Source of the DNA: a virus
Virus record (IMG/VR): IMGVR_UViG_3300010391_000103
Location: 1 to 23,318 of that record
Reading direction: 5' to 3' (one strand)
DNA: 23,318 bases
The translations under genes were made by a program, and so were the position numbers. The notes beneath the pieces are model-generated. The model saw only the letters and a list, made by a program, of their open reading frames with translations. It did not search any database and was not told where the DNA came from. Positions within the stretch are counted from its first letter, which is position 1; the number at the start of each line of letters is the position of its first letter. Of the stretch, positions 1 to 7,266 are shown in pieces.

Positions 1-1377
1 CCGCTGCGCGGCGACGAGATCGTCCGTGCCCTTAACCCCTGCGGCGATCTCGGTCCCGAACTTCTCGACCCCGAGCGAGATGCTCTGAACGAGTGCCCCG
101 GCGGTGGTGAGGCCGGCGGCAACGGATTGGAACTTCGCCCCCTCTACGCGGAGCCGGTTGAACTCGATTAGTTCCTTGTTCCACGCCCGGAACTCCTCGA
201 CGCGCTGCGAGACGGCGAAGTCGTCGACGGCGTCGGCGGCCTCCTTCGCGGCCTTCCGGAAGTCCTCAAGACCCTCCGTGCCGGGCGCGAACTTCTGCGC
301 GTCCGCAACCTTCGCGACCAGGGCGTCGATGTCGGGGAAGAACTTGCGAACCCCGAACGCATCCGCGAGGAACACGCCCGTCTTCGCAACCTCTTCCTGC
401 ACGACGGTGAACTGCTCGACGACCGCCTTCCCGAACGCCTCGGCCGGCCCCGGGCGCCGAGTGAAGATGGTGTCCTTCTGGAACTGCTCCGCGCCTCCGG
501 GAAACTCCCGCGCGATCTGCGCCTCTCTCGCGGCCTTGAGTTGGGGCGTGTCGAGTTTTTCGAGGAGTCGGACGAGGACGTTCGATTCCTTGGCGGCCTC
601 GGCAGCCTTCGACGCGACGACGCCGAGGCTCTCGGCGAAGCCCTGGGCGAAACCTCCGACCTCGCGGAAGAGGAATCCGAGCCCGCGGAAGACAGGGACG
701 ATCGGCAGAGCGATGATCGCGCCGATGCCCTCCTTCAGTTCGGAGAAGGAGTTCGAGAGTTCTCGGCTCCCCCCTGCCGCCGAGGCGAGCGCCTGGGCCG
801 TACCCCCCATCGTTCGCTCGACGATCGCTATCGGGTCCTCGCCCTCTTGAAAGGCGACGCCGAGACGCCGGAACGCTGCCGTCGACTCGTCGGCGCGAGC
901 GAGCAACCTTGCCGCGCTCCGGATGTCAGTCTCCATCGCCTCGGCCAGATCCGCCGCGGCGCGCGTCGCCCGTTCGAGCCCCTCGCCGCGAAGGCCGCGC
1001 AGCGTGGCGAGGAGGGCCGCCGCTCCCGCGATCTGTTCGTCTGTGAATCGGGTGACGCGCGAGAGCGCATCGGAGAACTCCAAGACCTTCCGCGTCGCCG
1101 CCCCCGCCTCTTCGCCCTCCGACTTGAATGCGATCCGCACGCGAGCCGCAGCCTCCCGGCTCTGCTCGAACTCTTTGACGAGGGAGGAGACGGCCCCGGT
1201 CACTGCCGCAAACGCGGCCCGCACGCCCGCAGCGGCGACCGTTATGTCTCGTAGAGGGCCGAGGATTCCCTTCGCGCGCTCGCCGAAGTCCGAGACCGCC
1301 CTTCCGGCGGTCCGCATCGCGCCCGAGGTCTGGTCCTCGGCGGTGATCCGGATTCCGATGTCGCGCGGCTCGACCAC
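1..1377 (-). CDS. Tape measure protein, N-terminal part (runs off the left edge)
   Basis: An open minus-strand frame runs from a GTG at 1377 to the window edge with no stop, giving at least 459 residues. The start reads MVEPRDIGIRITAEDQTSGA, and the rest is rich in Ala, Glu and Lys with helical stretches and few cysteines. It lies immediately downstream of a G/GT-type tail chaperone pair, which is where long-tailed phages keep the tape measure gene. The tape measure sets tail length and is wrapped by the chaperones during assembly. The identification rests on position, length and composition, since no enzymatic motif is visible. The C-terminal end, where membrane segments or a peptidase domain may occur, is outside the window. 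No strong ribosome binding site precedes the GTG, so translation may be coupled to the upstream chaperone gene, which stops at 1387. Confidence 0.8.
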   Translation of the reverse strand, partial: MVEPRDIGIRITAEDQTSGAMRTAGRAVSDFGERAKGILGPLRDITVAAAGVRAAFAAVTGAVSSLVKEFEQSREAAARVRIAFKSEGEEAGAATRKVLEFSDALSRVTRFTDEQIAGAAALLATLRGLRGEGLERATRAAADLAEAMETDIRSAARLLARADESTAAFRRLGVAFQEGEDPIAIVERTMGGTAQALASAAGGSRELSNSFSELKEGIGAIIALPIVPVFRGLGFLFREVGGFAQGFAESLGVVASKAAEAAKESNVLVRLLEKLDTPQLKAAREAQIAREFPGGAEQFQKDTIFTRRPGPAEAFGKAVVEQFTVVQEEVAKTGVFLADAFGVRKFFPDIDALVAKVADAQKFAPGTEGLEDFRKAAKEAADAVDDFAVSQRVEEFRAWNKELIEFNRLRVEGAKFQSVAAGLTTAGALVQSISLGVEKFGTEIAAGVKGTDDLVAAQR

Positions 1378-1386
1378 GGCGCCGTT

Positions 1387-1892
1387 CTACCAGCCCAGGA
1401 ACGCCCCCGCGACCGGGTCGTGGACCCCCCACGTCTTCGACGAGGTGCGGCCCCGCGCGACGAAGGCGCGGCGGTCGTAGTCGAGTTGCCGCTGGCGCAG
1501 AACCTCCCACGCCAGCGCGAACGGGATCAGGAGGGCGTCTCGGTATCCGAGGCCGACGCGGGCGAGGGCGTAGACGTATTCCGGGACGGAGTCCGGCGTC
1601 CGAAAAAATCGGCGAACGCTTCTCCTGCTTCCGTGATGGCGACGAGGGGGATGAGGTCGAGGAACTCGTCAACCGTCGCCGGCCTGGGGCGGCCGTCGAA
1701 CCGCGCGCATTCGTAGAGGAGGCGGTAGACGAACTCCGAATTCCCCGTCGCGTTCGGGTCCGGGTCGTTCACCTTGATCCCGGCCGCGCCAAGGGCGTTC
1801 ATCACCCGCCTCTGGTCGCCCAGGGTGGGAGGGCGGATCGGCAAGGCGGTTCCGTCCGCGAGGTTGAGGACGAGGTCTGCGATCGGGTTCAT
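1387..1892 (-). CDS. Tail assembly chaperone, frameshifted long form (GT-like)
   Basis: The long form reads the first 97 codons of the short chaperone, slips back one base on the heptamer at 1602-1608, and continues 71 codons in the minus-one frame to a TAG at 1387. The product is about 168 residues. After the slip the reading is RTPDSVPEYVYALARVGLGY, followed by a Trp- and Arg-rich tail ending in AFLGW. This extension looks like folded protein, whereas the zero-frame tail is low-complexity Ser/Thr/Pro. In lambda-type phages the long form bridges the tape measure and tube proteins, and it sits exactly between those two genes here. The slip site, frame geometry and position agree. Slippage efficiency cannot be read from sequence. 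Confidence 0.85.
1527..1892 (-). CDS. Tail assembly chaperone, short form (G-like)
   Basis: This 121-residue protein starts at ATG 1892. The AGGAG seven bases upstream fits this ATG better than the GTG just before it at 1895. It begins MNPIADLVLNLADGTALPIR and contains an acidic helical region around residues 70-95 (the VDEFLDLIPLVAITEAGEAF stretch). Beyond the slippery site the zero frame ends in about 25 Ser/Thr/Pro-rich residues, as is usual for G-type proteins. The short form is expected in excess over the frameshifted form and to coat the tape measure before tail tube polymerisation. It lies between the tube gene (stop at 1918) and the tape measure start. The family is called from gene order and the frameshift signal rather than from a strong sequence motif. 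Confidence 0.85.
   Translation of the reverse strand: MNPIADLVLNLADGTALPIRPPTLGDQRRVMNALGAAGIKVNDPDPNATGNSEFVYRLLYECARFDGRPRPATVDEFLDLIPLVAITEAGEAFADFFGRRTPSRNTSTPSPASASDTETPS
1602..1608 (-). promoter_or_regulatory. Programmed minus-one ribosomal frameshift site
   Basis: The minus strand reads T TTT TTC in register with the chaperone codons GAT TTT TTC. This is a perfect X XXY YYZ slippery heptamer. Slipping back one base opens a 71-codon frame that ends just before the tape measure gene. Confidence 0.85.
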
Positions 1893-1917
1893 CACGGTTC
1901 TCCTCTAACGGGGGACT

Positions 1918-2991
1918 CTAGACGTCGGCGCCCGACGTCTTGTTCTGGATCTGAATCACGAGCGGCCCGGTATCGGCCGGAAGGGGATCGTCGGAGCCCA
2001 GGTCGGCCCTGGAGGCGGTGCCACGCAGGTTCAGCATGGCGGGCTCGCCCAGGCGCGGCAGGACAGGATCTCCTCCGGCGTCGATGGAACTCCTCGGCAT
2101 CGTGAAGCGGATGAAGTAGCGATCCGTCTGTCCGGCGATGACGGGACCGTCGAGTTGCAGGGTGACGGCGGGAAGGAATCCGGCGGGAGTGGACCTCGGG
2201 TTGTTGAGCATCGAAGCCAGCACGACGACGTCCGCCGTATCTCCCTCCGCGTCTGCCTCCCACTCGATCTCGTAGGGACCGGAGCGGATCGGCTCCGCCC
2301 TTTCCAGGTCGTTGATGGTCGGGTCGTAGTGGCGGACGCCGCTTCGGACCGCAAGGGAGAAGCGCCTCACCCGCAACGCGGTGGTCGTGGCTCCCACTAC
2401 GTTCAGAATCGGGGTGGCCCCGAACTGGTTCGCCGCGATCTTCGGCTGCGTCGTGAAAACGTAGGTCGTCGGGACGGAAGCCTCGGAGAGCACGTTCTTT
2501 CCGAGGAAGGAGAGGTCGGCGAGCATGACGCCGCCGGCCTCGATTGAGAGCCTCGCCTCGGAGATCTTGCAGCCGCGGTATCGGGATCGCGCGCCTCCGC
2601 CCGAGGACAGAAGGGGGACCTCGACGGTGAGCCCGCGACCTTCGACGGCGGTGTGGGTCGGGTCGACGATCCACTTGTGCAGGAAGCCTGCGACTCCGAC
2701 CGCCGTTGGCGCAGGGGAGGCCGCGCCCATGACGTGCTTCAGCCACCGACCGTTCTGGGCGTAGTCCATCAGGACCGTGGCCCGGCCCTCGACGTGTGTC
2801 GCCCCGGGCACGAGGCCGAGCGCCATCTGGACCCCCTCCGAGGCGGACGCATTCTTGCCTCGCCCCGTGACGGTCTTGAAGTCGAGGGCTCCGTCCGGGG
2901 TGTTGTAGAAGCGGTCCGGCGCGACCGCGGTCCCCCACGCCGTCTCGTCTCCGAGGGCAAGGGCGGAACGAGTCGTTCGCGGAACGGGCAT
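1918..2991 (-). CDS. Tail tube (major tail) protein
   Basis: This 357-residue protein starts at ATG 2991, three bases after the stop of the upstream small gene. The N-terminus contains GDETAWGTAVAPDRFYNTPD (residues 14-33), a pattern I associate with phage tail tube proteins (an ALG.E..WGT..P...f beginning). The body is rich in beta-strand-like segments, for example RGLTVEVPLL and PAVTLQLDGPVIAG. Its place between the tail terminator region and the chaperone pair supports a tube role. In the virion it would polymerise around the tape measure to form the DNA conduit. Length is in the usual range for tube proteins carrying an extra domain. No sheath gene lies beside it in the window, which fits a siphovirus-like tail. 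Confidence 0.8.
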   Translation of the reverse strand: MPVPRTTRSALALGDETAWGTAVAPDRFYNTPDGALDFKTVTGRGKNASASEGVQMALGLVPGATHVEGRATVLMDYAQNGRWLKHVMGAASPAPTAVGVAGFLHKWIVDPTHTAVEGRGLTVEVPLLSSGGGARSRYRGCKISEARLSIEAGGVMLADLSFLGKNVLSEASVPTTYVFTTQPKIAANQFGATPILNVVGATTTALRVRRFSLAVRSGVRHYDPTINDLERAEPIRSGPYEIEWEADAEGDTADVVVLASMLNNPRSTPAGFLPAVTLQLDGPVIAGQTDRYFIRFTMPRSSIDAGGDPVLPRLGEPAMLNLRGTASRADLGSDDPLPADTGPLVIQIQNKTSGADV

Positions 2992-2994
2992 GTG

Positions 2995-3198
2995 CTACTC
3001 CTGGTCTGCGACCTTGCGCCGCCGCGGCGGCGGGGGAGCGGAGTCGTCCGAGGAGACGGGGCACTCTTCCCAGTCCGGAGGGCCGAGTCCGCAGTCGGAC
3101 CGAATCTCGATTTCGTCCCCCTCGGCCACGGATCGGTTCAACTCCTGAAGGAAGACCGGGTTCGGCGAGACGCGACGGAACTTTCGGGTCTCGGTCAA
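2995..3198 (-). CDS. Small protein of unknown function between tail terminator and tube genes
   Basis: This is a 67-residue reading if it starts at TTG 3198, which overlaps the upstream TGA as TTGA. A GTG at 3222 would add eight residues. Neither start has a clear ribosome binding site, and TTG is preferred because stop/start overlaps are the rule in this phage. It begins MTETRKFRRVSPNPVFLQEL. The middle is acidic (EGDEIEIRSD), with two cysteines around residues 35 and 46, and the tail is Pro/Arg-rich (PPPPRRRK). I do not recognise the family. Position suggests an accessory tail or neck part, but that is inference only. Confidence 0.6.
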   Translation of the reverse strand: MTETRKFRRVSPNPVFLQELNRSVAEGDEIEIRSDCGLGPPDWEECPVSSDDSAPPPPRRRKVADQE

Positions 3199-3704
3199 AA
3201 GCGTTGGGTGTAGAGGCGGCACCGAACCGTTACGACCCCTCCGACTATATCGGCCCGGCCCGTCGCCACAAGCGCCTCGACCTCGGGGGGGCGGTAGTCG
3301 ATCGCGGAGGTCCAGGCGAGGAGGAGTTGCGCGGAGGAGATCGTGGGCTCGCCCAGGGAGATGTCGTCGAGGAAGACGTGGGCGAGGGTGTTGATCCGTC
3401 CGATGAGGTTCTTCTCGACGTTCGCGCCGGGCGCGAACTTTTCGAGGTAGAGGACGCGGGCGAGGAAGTCGAATCGGAAGGCGGTCCCCCCCACGTCTCG
3501 GAGGTCGATCTCGGCCAGGGCGGGGAGGACGAAGATGGCGGGCAGGTCGATGGAGAGGTCGGCGCGCGCCGGGAGCATTCCGAGGCCGCCCACCTCGTAG
3601 ACGGCAGCGGCGCCCGCGCCCAGGTTCGGGGGCGTGCCGAGGACCGTCGTGATCCGGGCCAGGATCGCGTTCAGGACCTCGACCGTGGCGAGGTTGACCG
3701 GCAT
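3195..3704 (-). CDS. Tail terminator or tail completion-like protein
   Basis: This 169-residue protein starts at ATG 3704, overlapping the upstream gene's TGA by one base (TGATG). It begins MPVNLATVEVLNAILARITT, an amphipathic helix as often seen in tail terminator proteins. Alternating hydrophobic segments follow, such as ADLSIDLPAIFVLPALAEID and TRGADIVGG-like strands near the end. It lies after an HK97 gp10-like gene and before the tube gene, the usual place for the protein that caps the tail tube and joins it to the head. The specific family is not certain from sequence by eye. A neck protein of another fold is the main alternative. Confidence 0.6.
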   Translation of the reverse strand: MPVNLATVEVLNAILARITTVLGTPPNLGAGAAAVYEVGGLGMLPARADLSIDLPAIFVLPALAEIDLRDVGGTAFRFDFLARVLYLEKFAPGANVEKNLIGRINTLAHVFLDDISLGEPTISSAQLLLAWTSAIDYRPPEVEALVATGRADIVGGVVTVRCRLYTQRF

Positions 3705-4201
3705 CAGGCGCCGCGCCGGAACTCGGCGATGGAAAGGTCGACGACCCGCTGCGCCGCCGCGGCGGCCAACGCCATGTAGGGGCGGGGGCGGATTCCTCGC
3801 CGGGCGATGGCCCGGGCCAGGACGAAGGCGGCGGACCGGATCGCGGAGGCCGACGCCCTCCGGCGGGACGACTTGCCTCCGAGGAAGCCGTGGCGTAGGA
3901 CCCACTTTTCGAGCGCCTGGGGCGGAGGCATCCTCTCCCCGGCGGCCCGCCCCAACTCCACCCAGGGGGCGTAGGAGACCCCAGGCGCGACGAGGGCGGT
4001 GAAGCGCGGCCCCTCCTGAAAGGTCGCCACGATGCTCGCCCGCAGCGCCCCCGTATCGACGGGCGAGAGGAGGCGCGCCTGCCGGAGAGCCTCCCCGGCC
4101 GCGCGTCGGACGACGCGGTTGATGAAGGGACCGACGACCTTCCGCGCCCGTTCCGGGATCGTCTCCCGGGGCAGGCGGACCTCGATGTTCCAGCCCGCCA
4201 C
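3704..4201 (-). CDS. HK97 gp10-like head-tail joining (tail completion) protein
   Basis: This 165-residue protein starts at GTG 4201, sharing one base with the upstream TAG (TAGTG). The core reads SPVDTGALRASI (about residues 48-59), followed by YAPWVELGR and PPPQALEKWV. That pattern of 'vDTGaLr.Si ... Yap.vE.Gr ... P...l..w' is the signature of HK97 gp10 and related minor tail or neck proteins. The C-terminal half is Arg/Ala-rich and contains RPYMALAAAA, matching the usual 'RPfl.pA' ending. It would act at the head-tail interface during neck assembly. Gene order (connectors upstream, terminator and tube downstream) agrees. Confidence 0.8.
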   Translation of the reverse strand: MAGWNIEVRLPRETIPERARKVVGPFINRVVRRAAGEALRQARLLSPVDTGALRASIVATFQEGPRFTALVAPGVSYAPWVELGRAAGERMPPPQALEKWVLRHGFLGGKSSRRRASASAIRSAAFVLARAIARRGIRPRPYMALAAAAAQRVVDLSIAEFRRGA

Positions 4202-4605
4202 TACGTCGCCCTCGTGACCACGCCCAGGGCGCGGCGGAACAGGGGGGTCTTGTCGGGGGCGCGCATCTGAAAGGAGGCCGTGATGGTATAGGTCTCGCCC
4301 GTCTTTGCCGAGGAGACCTCGTCGTTTTCGGTCAGCGCGGAAGACTCCTCCGCGAGAAGTTCGACCTCGGCCCCGGCGACTCGCCCTATCTCGGCCGGAA
4401 GGAGGAACCCCCCGACCTCCATCACGAGACCCTTGAAGGTCCCTACGGCGGCCTCGGCGAAGTCCTTCACGCCGGAGGCGAGGCTTTGCGCGGAGCGCCG
4501 CACGGTGAGGGTGTCGGTGAGTTGCAGAAGGACGTCCGCCTTGAGGCGGGAGATTTCCGCGGGCAGAAGACGGAGGGTCGTCGGGATCGGCAGGTCGGGA
4601 GGCAT
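4201..4605 (-). CDS. Head closure-like or neck protein (unassigned family)
   Basis: This 134-residue protein starts at ATG 4605, three bases after the upstream TAG. It begins MPPDLPIPTTLRLLPAEISR. The C-terminal half carries TGETYTITASFQMRAPDKTP, a small beta-rich section like head-closure (stopper) proteins. Its place between a connector-type gene and the gp10-like gene supports a role in sealing the portal after packaging. I see no catalytic residues or cysteines. The role is inferred mainly from synteny, and a minor capsid accessory protein is possible. Confidence 0.55.
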   Translation of the reverse strand: MPPDLPIPTTLRLLPAEISRLKADVLLQLTDTLTVRRSAQSLASGVKDFAEAAVGTFKGLVMEVGGFLLPAEIGRVAGAEVELLAEESSALTENDEVSSAKTGETYTITASFQMRAPDKTPLFRRALGVVTRAT

Positions 4606-4608
4606 CGG

Positions 4609-5010
4609 CTAGAACCGATCCTCTTCCTTCTCCTCGCTCAGGGCGCCCGTGACGATCTTCGCCCACTTCGTGTCCTCGTCGGTCCAGTCGACCATCGCCG
4701 TCTCGGCCACCTCTTCGAGCCGCTTCGAGTAGGACTCGGCCGACGCCCGGTAGGCGGCGGCAACCTCCTCGCGGCGAAGGGTGAAGGCGCCCATCGTGAC
4801 GGTTCCCGCGCCCAGGGCGCGGCCCGCGGCGATCGAGTTGCACCCGAGGATGGCGGCCTCCAAGACGGCGAAGCGGCCCGTGAGGTCGGAGGTGAGGGCG
4901 AGGAAGGCGTCGACGTCGGCGTCCTGAAAGATCGCCACGGTCGAGTCCGTGTCGAAGAGGAGGAGCCGGACCCGGCCCCTATCCGTGGTCGGGTCGTAGG
5001 TGAACGCCAC
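4609..5010 (-). CDS. Head-tail connector (adaptor) protein
   Basis: This 133-residue protein starts at GTG 5010 with an AGGGG just upstream. It begins MAFTYDPTTDRGRVRLLLFD, closely matching the common start of phage adaptor proteins ('maytydl.td.g.vRlligDtd'). Next comes AIFQDADVDAFLAL, the usual 'sDeel..fl' helix, then Ala-rich helices with an AAGRA segment. Such proteins form a ring beneath the portal and connect it to the closure protein. The C-terminus is acidic (SEEKEEDRF). It follows two paralogous small proteins and precedes a closure-like gene, consistent with the neck module. Confidence 0.75.
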   Translation of the reverse strand: MAFTYDPTTDRGRVRLLLFDTDSTVAIFQDADVDAFLALTSDLTGRFAVLEAAILGCNSIAAGRALGAGTVTMGAFTLRREEVAAAYRASAESYSKRLEEVAETAMVDWTDEDTKWAKIVTGALSEEKEEDRF

Positions 5011-5015
5011 GGCCC

Positions 5016-5303
5016 CTAGTCGAAGGCGACGTTCGCCCTAGCGGCGACGCCCGCAAGGATCAGGTGGATGTCGGTCTTGAATTCCAGACCTGCGGGGAAG
5101 GTCGCCACGACGGGAATGGCGGACGGACCCGTCGCGAGGGTCCATCGCAGCGTGCCGCCCGCGCCGCCGTCGCGGAGTTCCGCAGACGCGCTCGCGGTGC
5201 CGTCGAGGGAGACGGCCCAGACCCGACCCCCTCGGGCGAGAACGGTTCCCGAGCCGGAGAAGGTCGCCGACTTCGATCCCTGGCCGTATTCGCCGCCCGA
5301 CAT
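5016..5303 (-). CDS. Small beta-rich structural protein, paralogue 2
   Basis: This 95-residue protein starts at ATG 5303 with AGGAG nine bases upstream. It begins MSGGEYGQGSKSATFSGSGT and is rich in Gly, Ser, Ala and Val. Its second half contains LRDGGAGGTLRW, then FPAGLEFKTDIHLILAG, and ends in ANVAFD. These blocks align in the same order with the neighbouring paralogue at 5313-5609 (LRDGGSGGAIKW, GLEFDTDI, ASVVFI), so the two genes arose by tandem duplication. Position between the major capsid and connector genes suggests a capsid surface or head fibre component, which is inference. No enzymatic motif is visible. Confidence 0.7.
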   Translation of the reverse strand: MSGGEYGQGSKSATFSGSGTVLARGGRVWAVSLDGTASASAELRDGGAGGTLRWTLATGPSAIPVVATFPAGLEFKTDIHLILAGVAARANVAFD

Positions 5304-5312
5304 TTCCGTCTC

Positions 5313-5609
5313 CTAGATGAAGACCACGGACGCCTTCGTGCCGGCCCCGGCGATTTCGCAGAAGATGTCGGTGTCGAACTCAAGGCCGAAGGAGCCTCCA
5401 AGGGCGCAGGGAATCGAGGAACCCAGAGCGACCGTGTCGCACTGCCACTTGATCGCGCCGCCCGACCCTCCGTCGCGCAAGGTCACCCTTCCCGCGGCGG
5501 AACCCTGGACGACCAGAACGGAAAGAACCTGCCCCGCGGTCCCCTTCACCGACGCAGAGGCGGTGAGGAGAACTCCGTCGCTTCCGACTCCTCTCGAACC
5601 TGAAGCCAT
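5313..5609 (-). CDS. Small beta-rich structural protein, paralogue 1
   Basis: This 98-residue protein starts at ATG 5609, preceded by AAGGAAAG. It begins MASGSRGVGSDGVLLTASAS. The shared core with the downstream paralogue is LRDGGSGGAIKW, then SFGLEFDTDI, then a hydrophobic C-terminus ASVVFI. It has two cysteines (about residues 57 and 68) and a third near 84 that the paralogue lacks. It is the first gene after the hairpin that follows the major capsid gene. Small paired Gly/Ser-rich proteins at this position are often capsid decoration or virion surface proteins, but I do not recognise a named family. Confidence 0.7.
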   Translation of the reverse strand: MASGSRGVGSDGVLLTASASVKGTAGQVLSVLVVQGSAAGRVTLRDGGSGGAIKWQCDTVALGSSIPCALGGSFGLEFDTDIFCEIAGAGTKASVVFI

Positions 5610-5632
5610 CGACTTTCCTTACTCAAGAACCG

Positions 5633-5663
5633 CCCCGCCCCGGCGGTGTGGTCCGGAGCGGGG
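5633..5663 (-). terminator. Strong GC hairpin after the capsid gene (terminator or attenuator candidate)
   Basis: In the 129-base gap between the capsid gene and the next gene, arms at 5633-5643 and 5653-5663 form an 11-pair stem. All pairs are Watson-Crick except one G-T, and the loop is 9 bases. On the minus strand the following bases are CGGTTCTTGAG, so there is no true U-tract. It may pause or partly terminate transcription, or protect the abundant capsid mRNA 3' end. Confidence 0.5.
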
Positions 5664-5738
5664 CTGAGGAGAACCGCGGCGGGGTGATGGTCCGGCCGCG
5701 AGGAAAGGTTCGTTTCGCTACGCCTCCTGCGCGCGCCT

Positions 5739-6863
5739 CTAGGCGCTCGCCTTGACGATGGGACGGAAGTCGAGGATGGCGCCCCCGAAGATGGTGCGCG
5801 CCTTCACGCGGGTCGCGTCCGTCTCGAACTCGTGGCCCGTTCCGGCCGGCTCCTGGAAGACCTCGGGCTCCTCGATGCCGCGCCAGAAGTCGACCTCGGC
5901 CAGCGCCGTCTCGGCGGGATCGGTCACGACGTACCAGACGCCGGCCGTGGTAAGGAACGGCGAGGCGACCACGCCGCGGAAGAGGCCGCGGACGACGTTC
6001 ACCGTCGCCTCCCCGGGGAGGATGGCCGCGGCGCCTCCGGTGAGGAGCATCTCGGTGGCGAGCAGGCGCAGGGCGGCCCACTCGTCGTCGAGGTTGCAGA
6101 GGAGGTACCGGGGCGTGAGGTAGATCTCCGTCTCCGCCGCCGTCGCGCCCGGGATCGTCGCCCGGCCCTTCTGCTTGCGCATCTTCGCGACGACCGCTTC
6201 GAGGTTCTTCGCGTTGATCGCCGCCGCGGAGGTGACGGTGTTGTTGTGTCCCGCCGCGAAGAGGGCGGCGCCGTTGTAGATCGTGGGGTTCGCCTGGATC
6301 AGGTCGTTGAAGACGAACCGGCCGATGGTTCTCTGCGCGGCGCGGCCGAACCGTCCGCCCGTGTCGGTGAGGAGGCCGAGGTCGTCGTTCGCCCTCGACT
6401 CCAGGTCGATGGCGAAGATCGCCCCTCTCTTCTCGACGGAGAGCGTCGCCTTCTCGTCGGAGAGGGTGATGTTCTCGTAGGTCGAGCCCTTCGGCACCTT
6501 CGGAAGGTCGGCGAACTCGGACGCGGCGATCTTGTTCTGGACCTTGAAGTCCGGCGCCACGCCGACCTTCACGACCTGCCGCCAGTTCGCGGGCACGGCC
6601 ATGTACCCGTCGATCACCGCCTTGTGGGCGGCGTCGAGGGTGATGTTCGGGAAGTAGTCGATTCCGAGTGCCTCGGTCGCGACCACGACGTCCGCGTTCT
6701 TGCGGAGGAGCCAGCAGTACTCCTCGAAGCCCTCCGCGCCGAGCGCCTCGTACATGCGCGTGAGGTTGTGGACCCGGGTCTGCTTCCGCAGGGACTCGGA
6801 GGTGACCTTGACGCGCCGAAGGCGTCCCGACTCCGGGTCCCTCCTCGTGACGTACATGACCAT
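5739..6863 (-). CDS. Major capsid protein
   Basis: This 374-residue protein starts at ATG 6863 with AGGAG seven bases upstream, a strong site suited to high expression. It begins MVMYVTRRDPESGRLRRVKV. Features typical of Mu gpT/HK97-fold major head proteins are visible: an acidic helical region (NLTRMYEALGAEGFEEYCWL), a central LFAAGHNNTVTSAAA segment, LTPRYLLCN, and a C-terminal WYVVTDPAETALAEVDFWRG that matches the common 'l.dp....i.v.fl.G' block of gpT-type subunits. It follows the protease/scaffold and decoration-like genes, the standard order. It assembles the procapsid shell and is probably matured by the upstream protease. Confidence 0.88.
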   Translation of the reverse strand: MVMYVTRRDPESGRLRRVKVTSESLRKQTRVHNLTRMYEALGAEGFEEYCWLLRKNADVVVATEALGIDYFPNITLDAAHKAVIDGYMAVPANWRQVVKVGVAPDFKVQNKIAASEFADLPKVPKGSTYENITLSDEKATLSVEKRGAIFAIDLESRANDDLGLLTDTGGRFGRAAQRTIGRFVFNDLIQANPTIYNGAALFAAGHNNTVTSAAAINAKNLEAVVAKMRKQKGRATIPGATAAETEIYLTPRYLLCNLDDEWAALRLLATEMLLTGGAAAILPGEATVNVVRGLFRGVVASPFLTTAGVWYVVTDPAETALAEVDFWRGIEEPEVFQEPAGTGHEFETDATRVKARTIFGGAILDFRPIVKASA

Positions 6864-6886
6864 CGGAAATCTCCTGCGCCCTCGGC

Positions 6887-7263
6887 CTAGAGGGTCTTCA
6901 CCGCGCCGGTGACGACGGAGTTGAGCGAGAAGCGGATGCGGCCGCCTGCCGCGTCCTGGGTGGCGATGCCGATCTGCTTGTTCGTCGCCGTTCCGGCGAT
7001 CACCTGGACCGACGTGGAGAACATCAGCGCGTCGCCCGAAGCGGGCGTGCCGGAAACGTCGGCCTCGAACATGCCCACGATCCAGACCGTCACGAGGTCG
7101 CCCGTCACGGCGTCCTCGGAGACGATTCCGTAGGTCTCCTGCGTGGCCGCGGTCTGGACGCCACGCCGCCGGTTCCCTTGATGACGAAGGTCCCGGCCGT
7201 CAGGGTGCCGGCCGCTTCGAAGACCTCGCCGCGGACGTTCGCCTTCGGGACGATCTTCGCCAT
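6887..7263 (-). CDS. Capsid decoration-like protein, frameshifted
   Basis: The gene starts at ATG 7263 (GGGAG seven bases upstream) as MAKIVPKANVRGEVFEAAGT and reads in frame for 34 codons. The remaining 91 codons, starting at about 7162 with GVQTAATQETYGIVSEDAVT and ending at 6887, are in the minus-one frame. Joined, they give about 125 residues resembling small capsid cement proteins (DUF2190-like: repeated 'G..v.v...G.f......a.sGd.l......' pattern). The break is at GGCGTGGCG (7161-7169), where one added G would restore the frame. The site is not a standard slippery heptamer, so a sequencing error or real mutation is likelier than programmed shifting. The joined protein fits its place between scaffold and capsid genes. 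Confidence 0.65.
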
Positions 7264-7266
7264 CTC

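Noticed and set aside
5832-6890. Plus-strand frame of 352 codons opposite the capsid gene
   Set aside because: Composition is Arg/Asp/Leu/Val-rich with no fold pattern, and the capsid gene on the other strand is well supported.
7161-7169. Programmed frameshift in the decoration-like gene
   Set aside because: The site lacks an X XXY YYZ heptamer, so programmed recoding is not the preferred reading; error or mutation is likelier.
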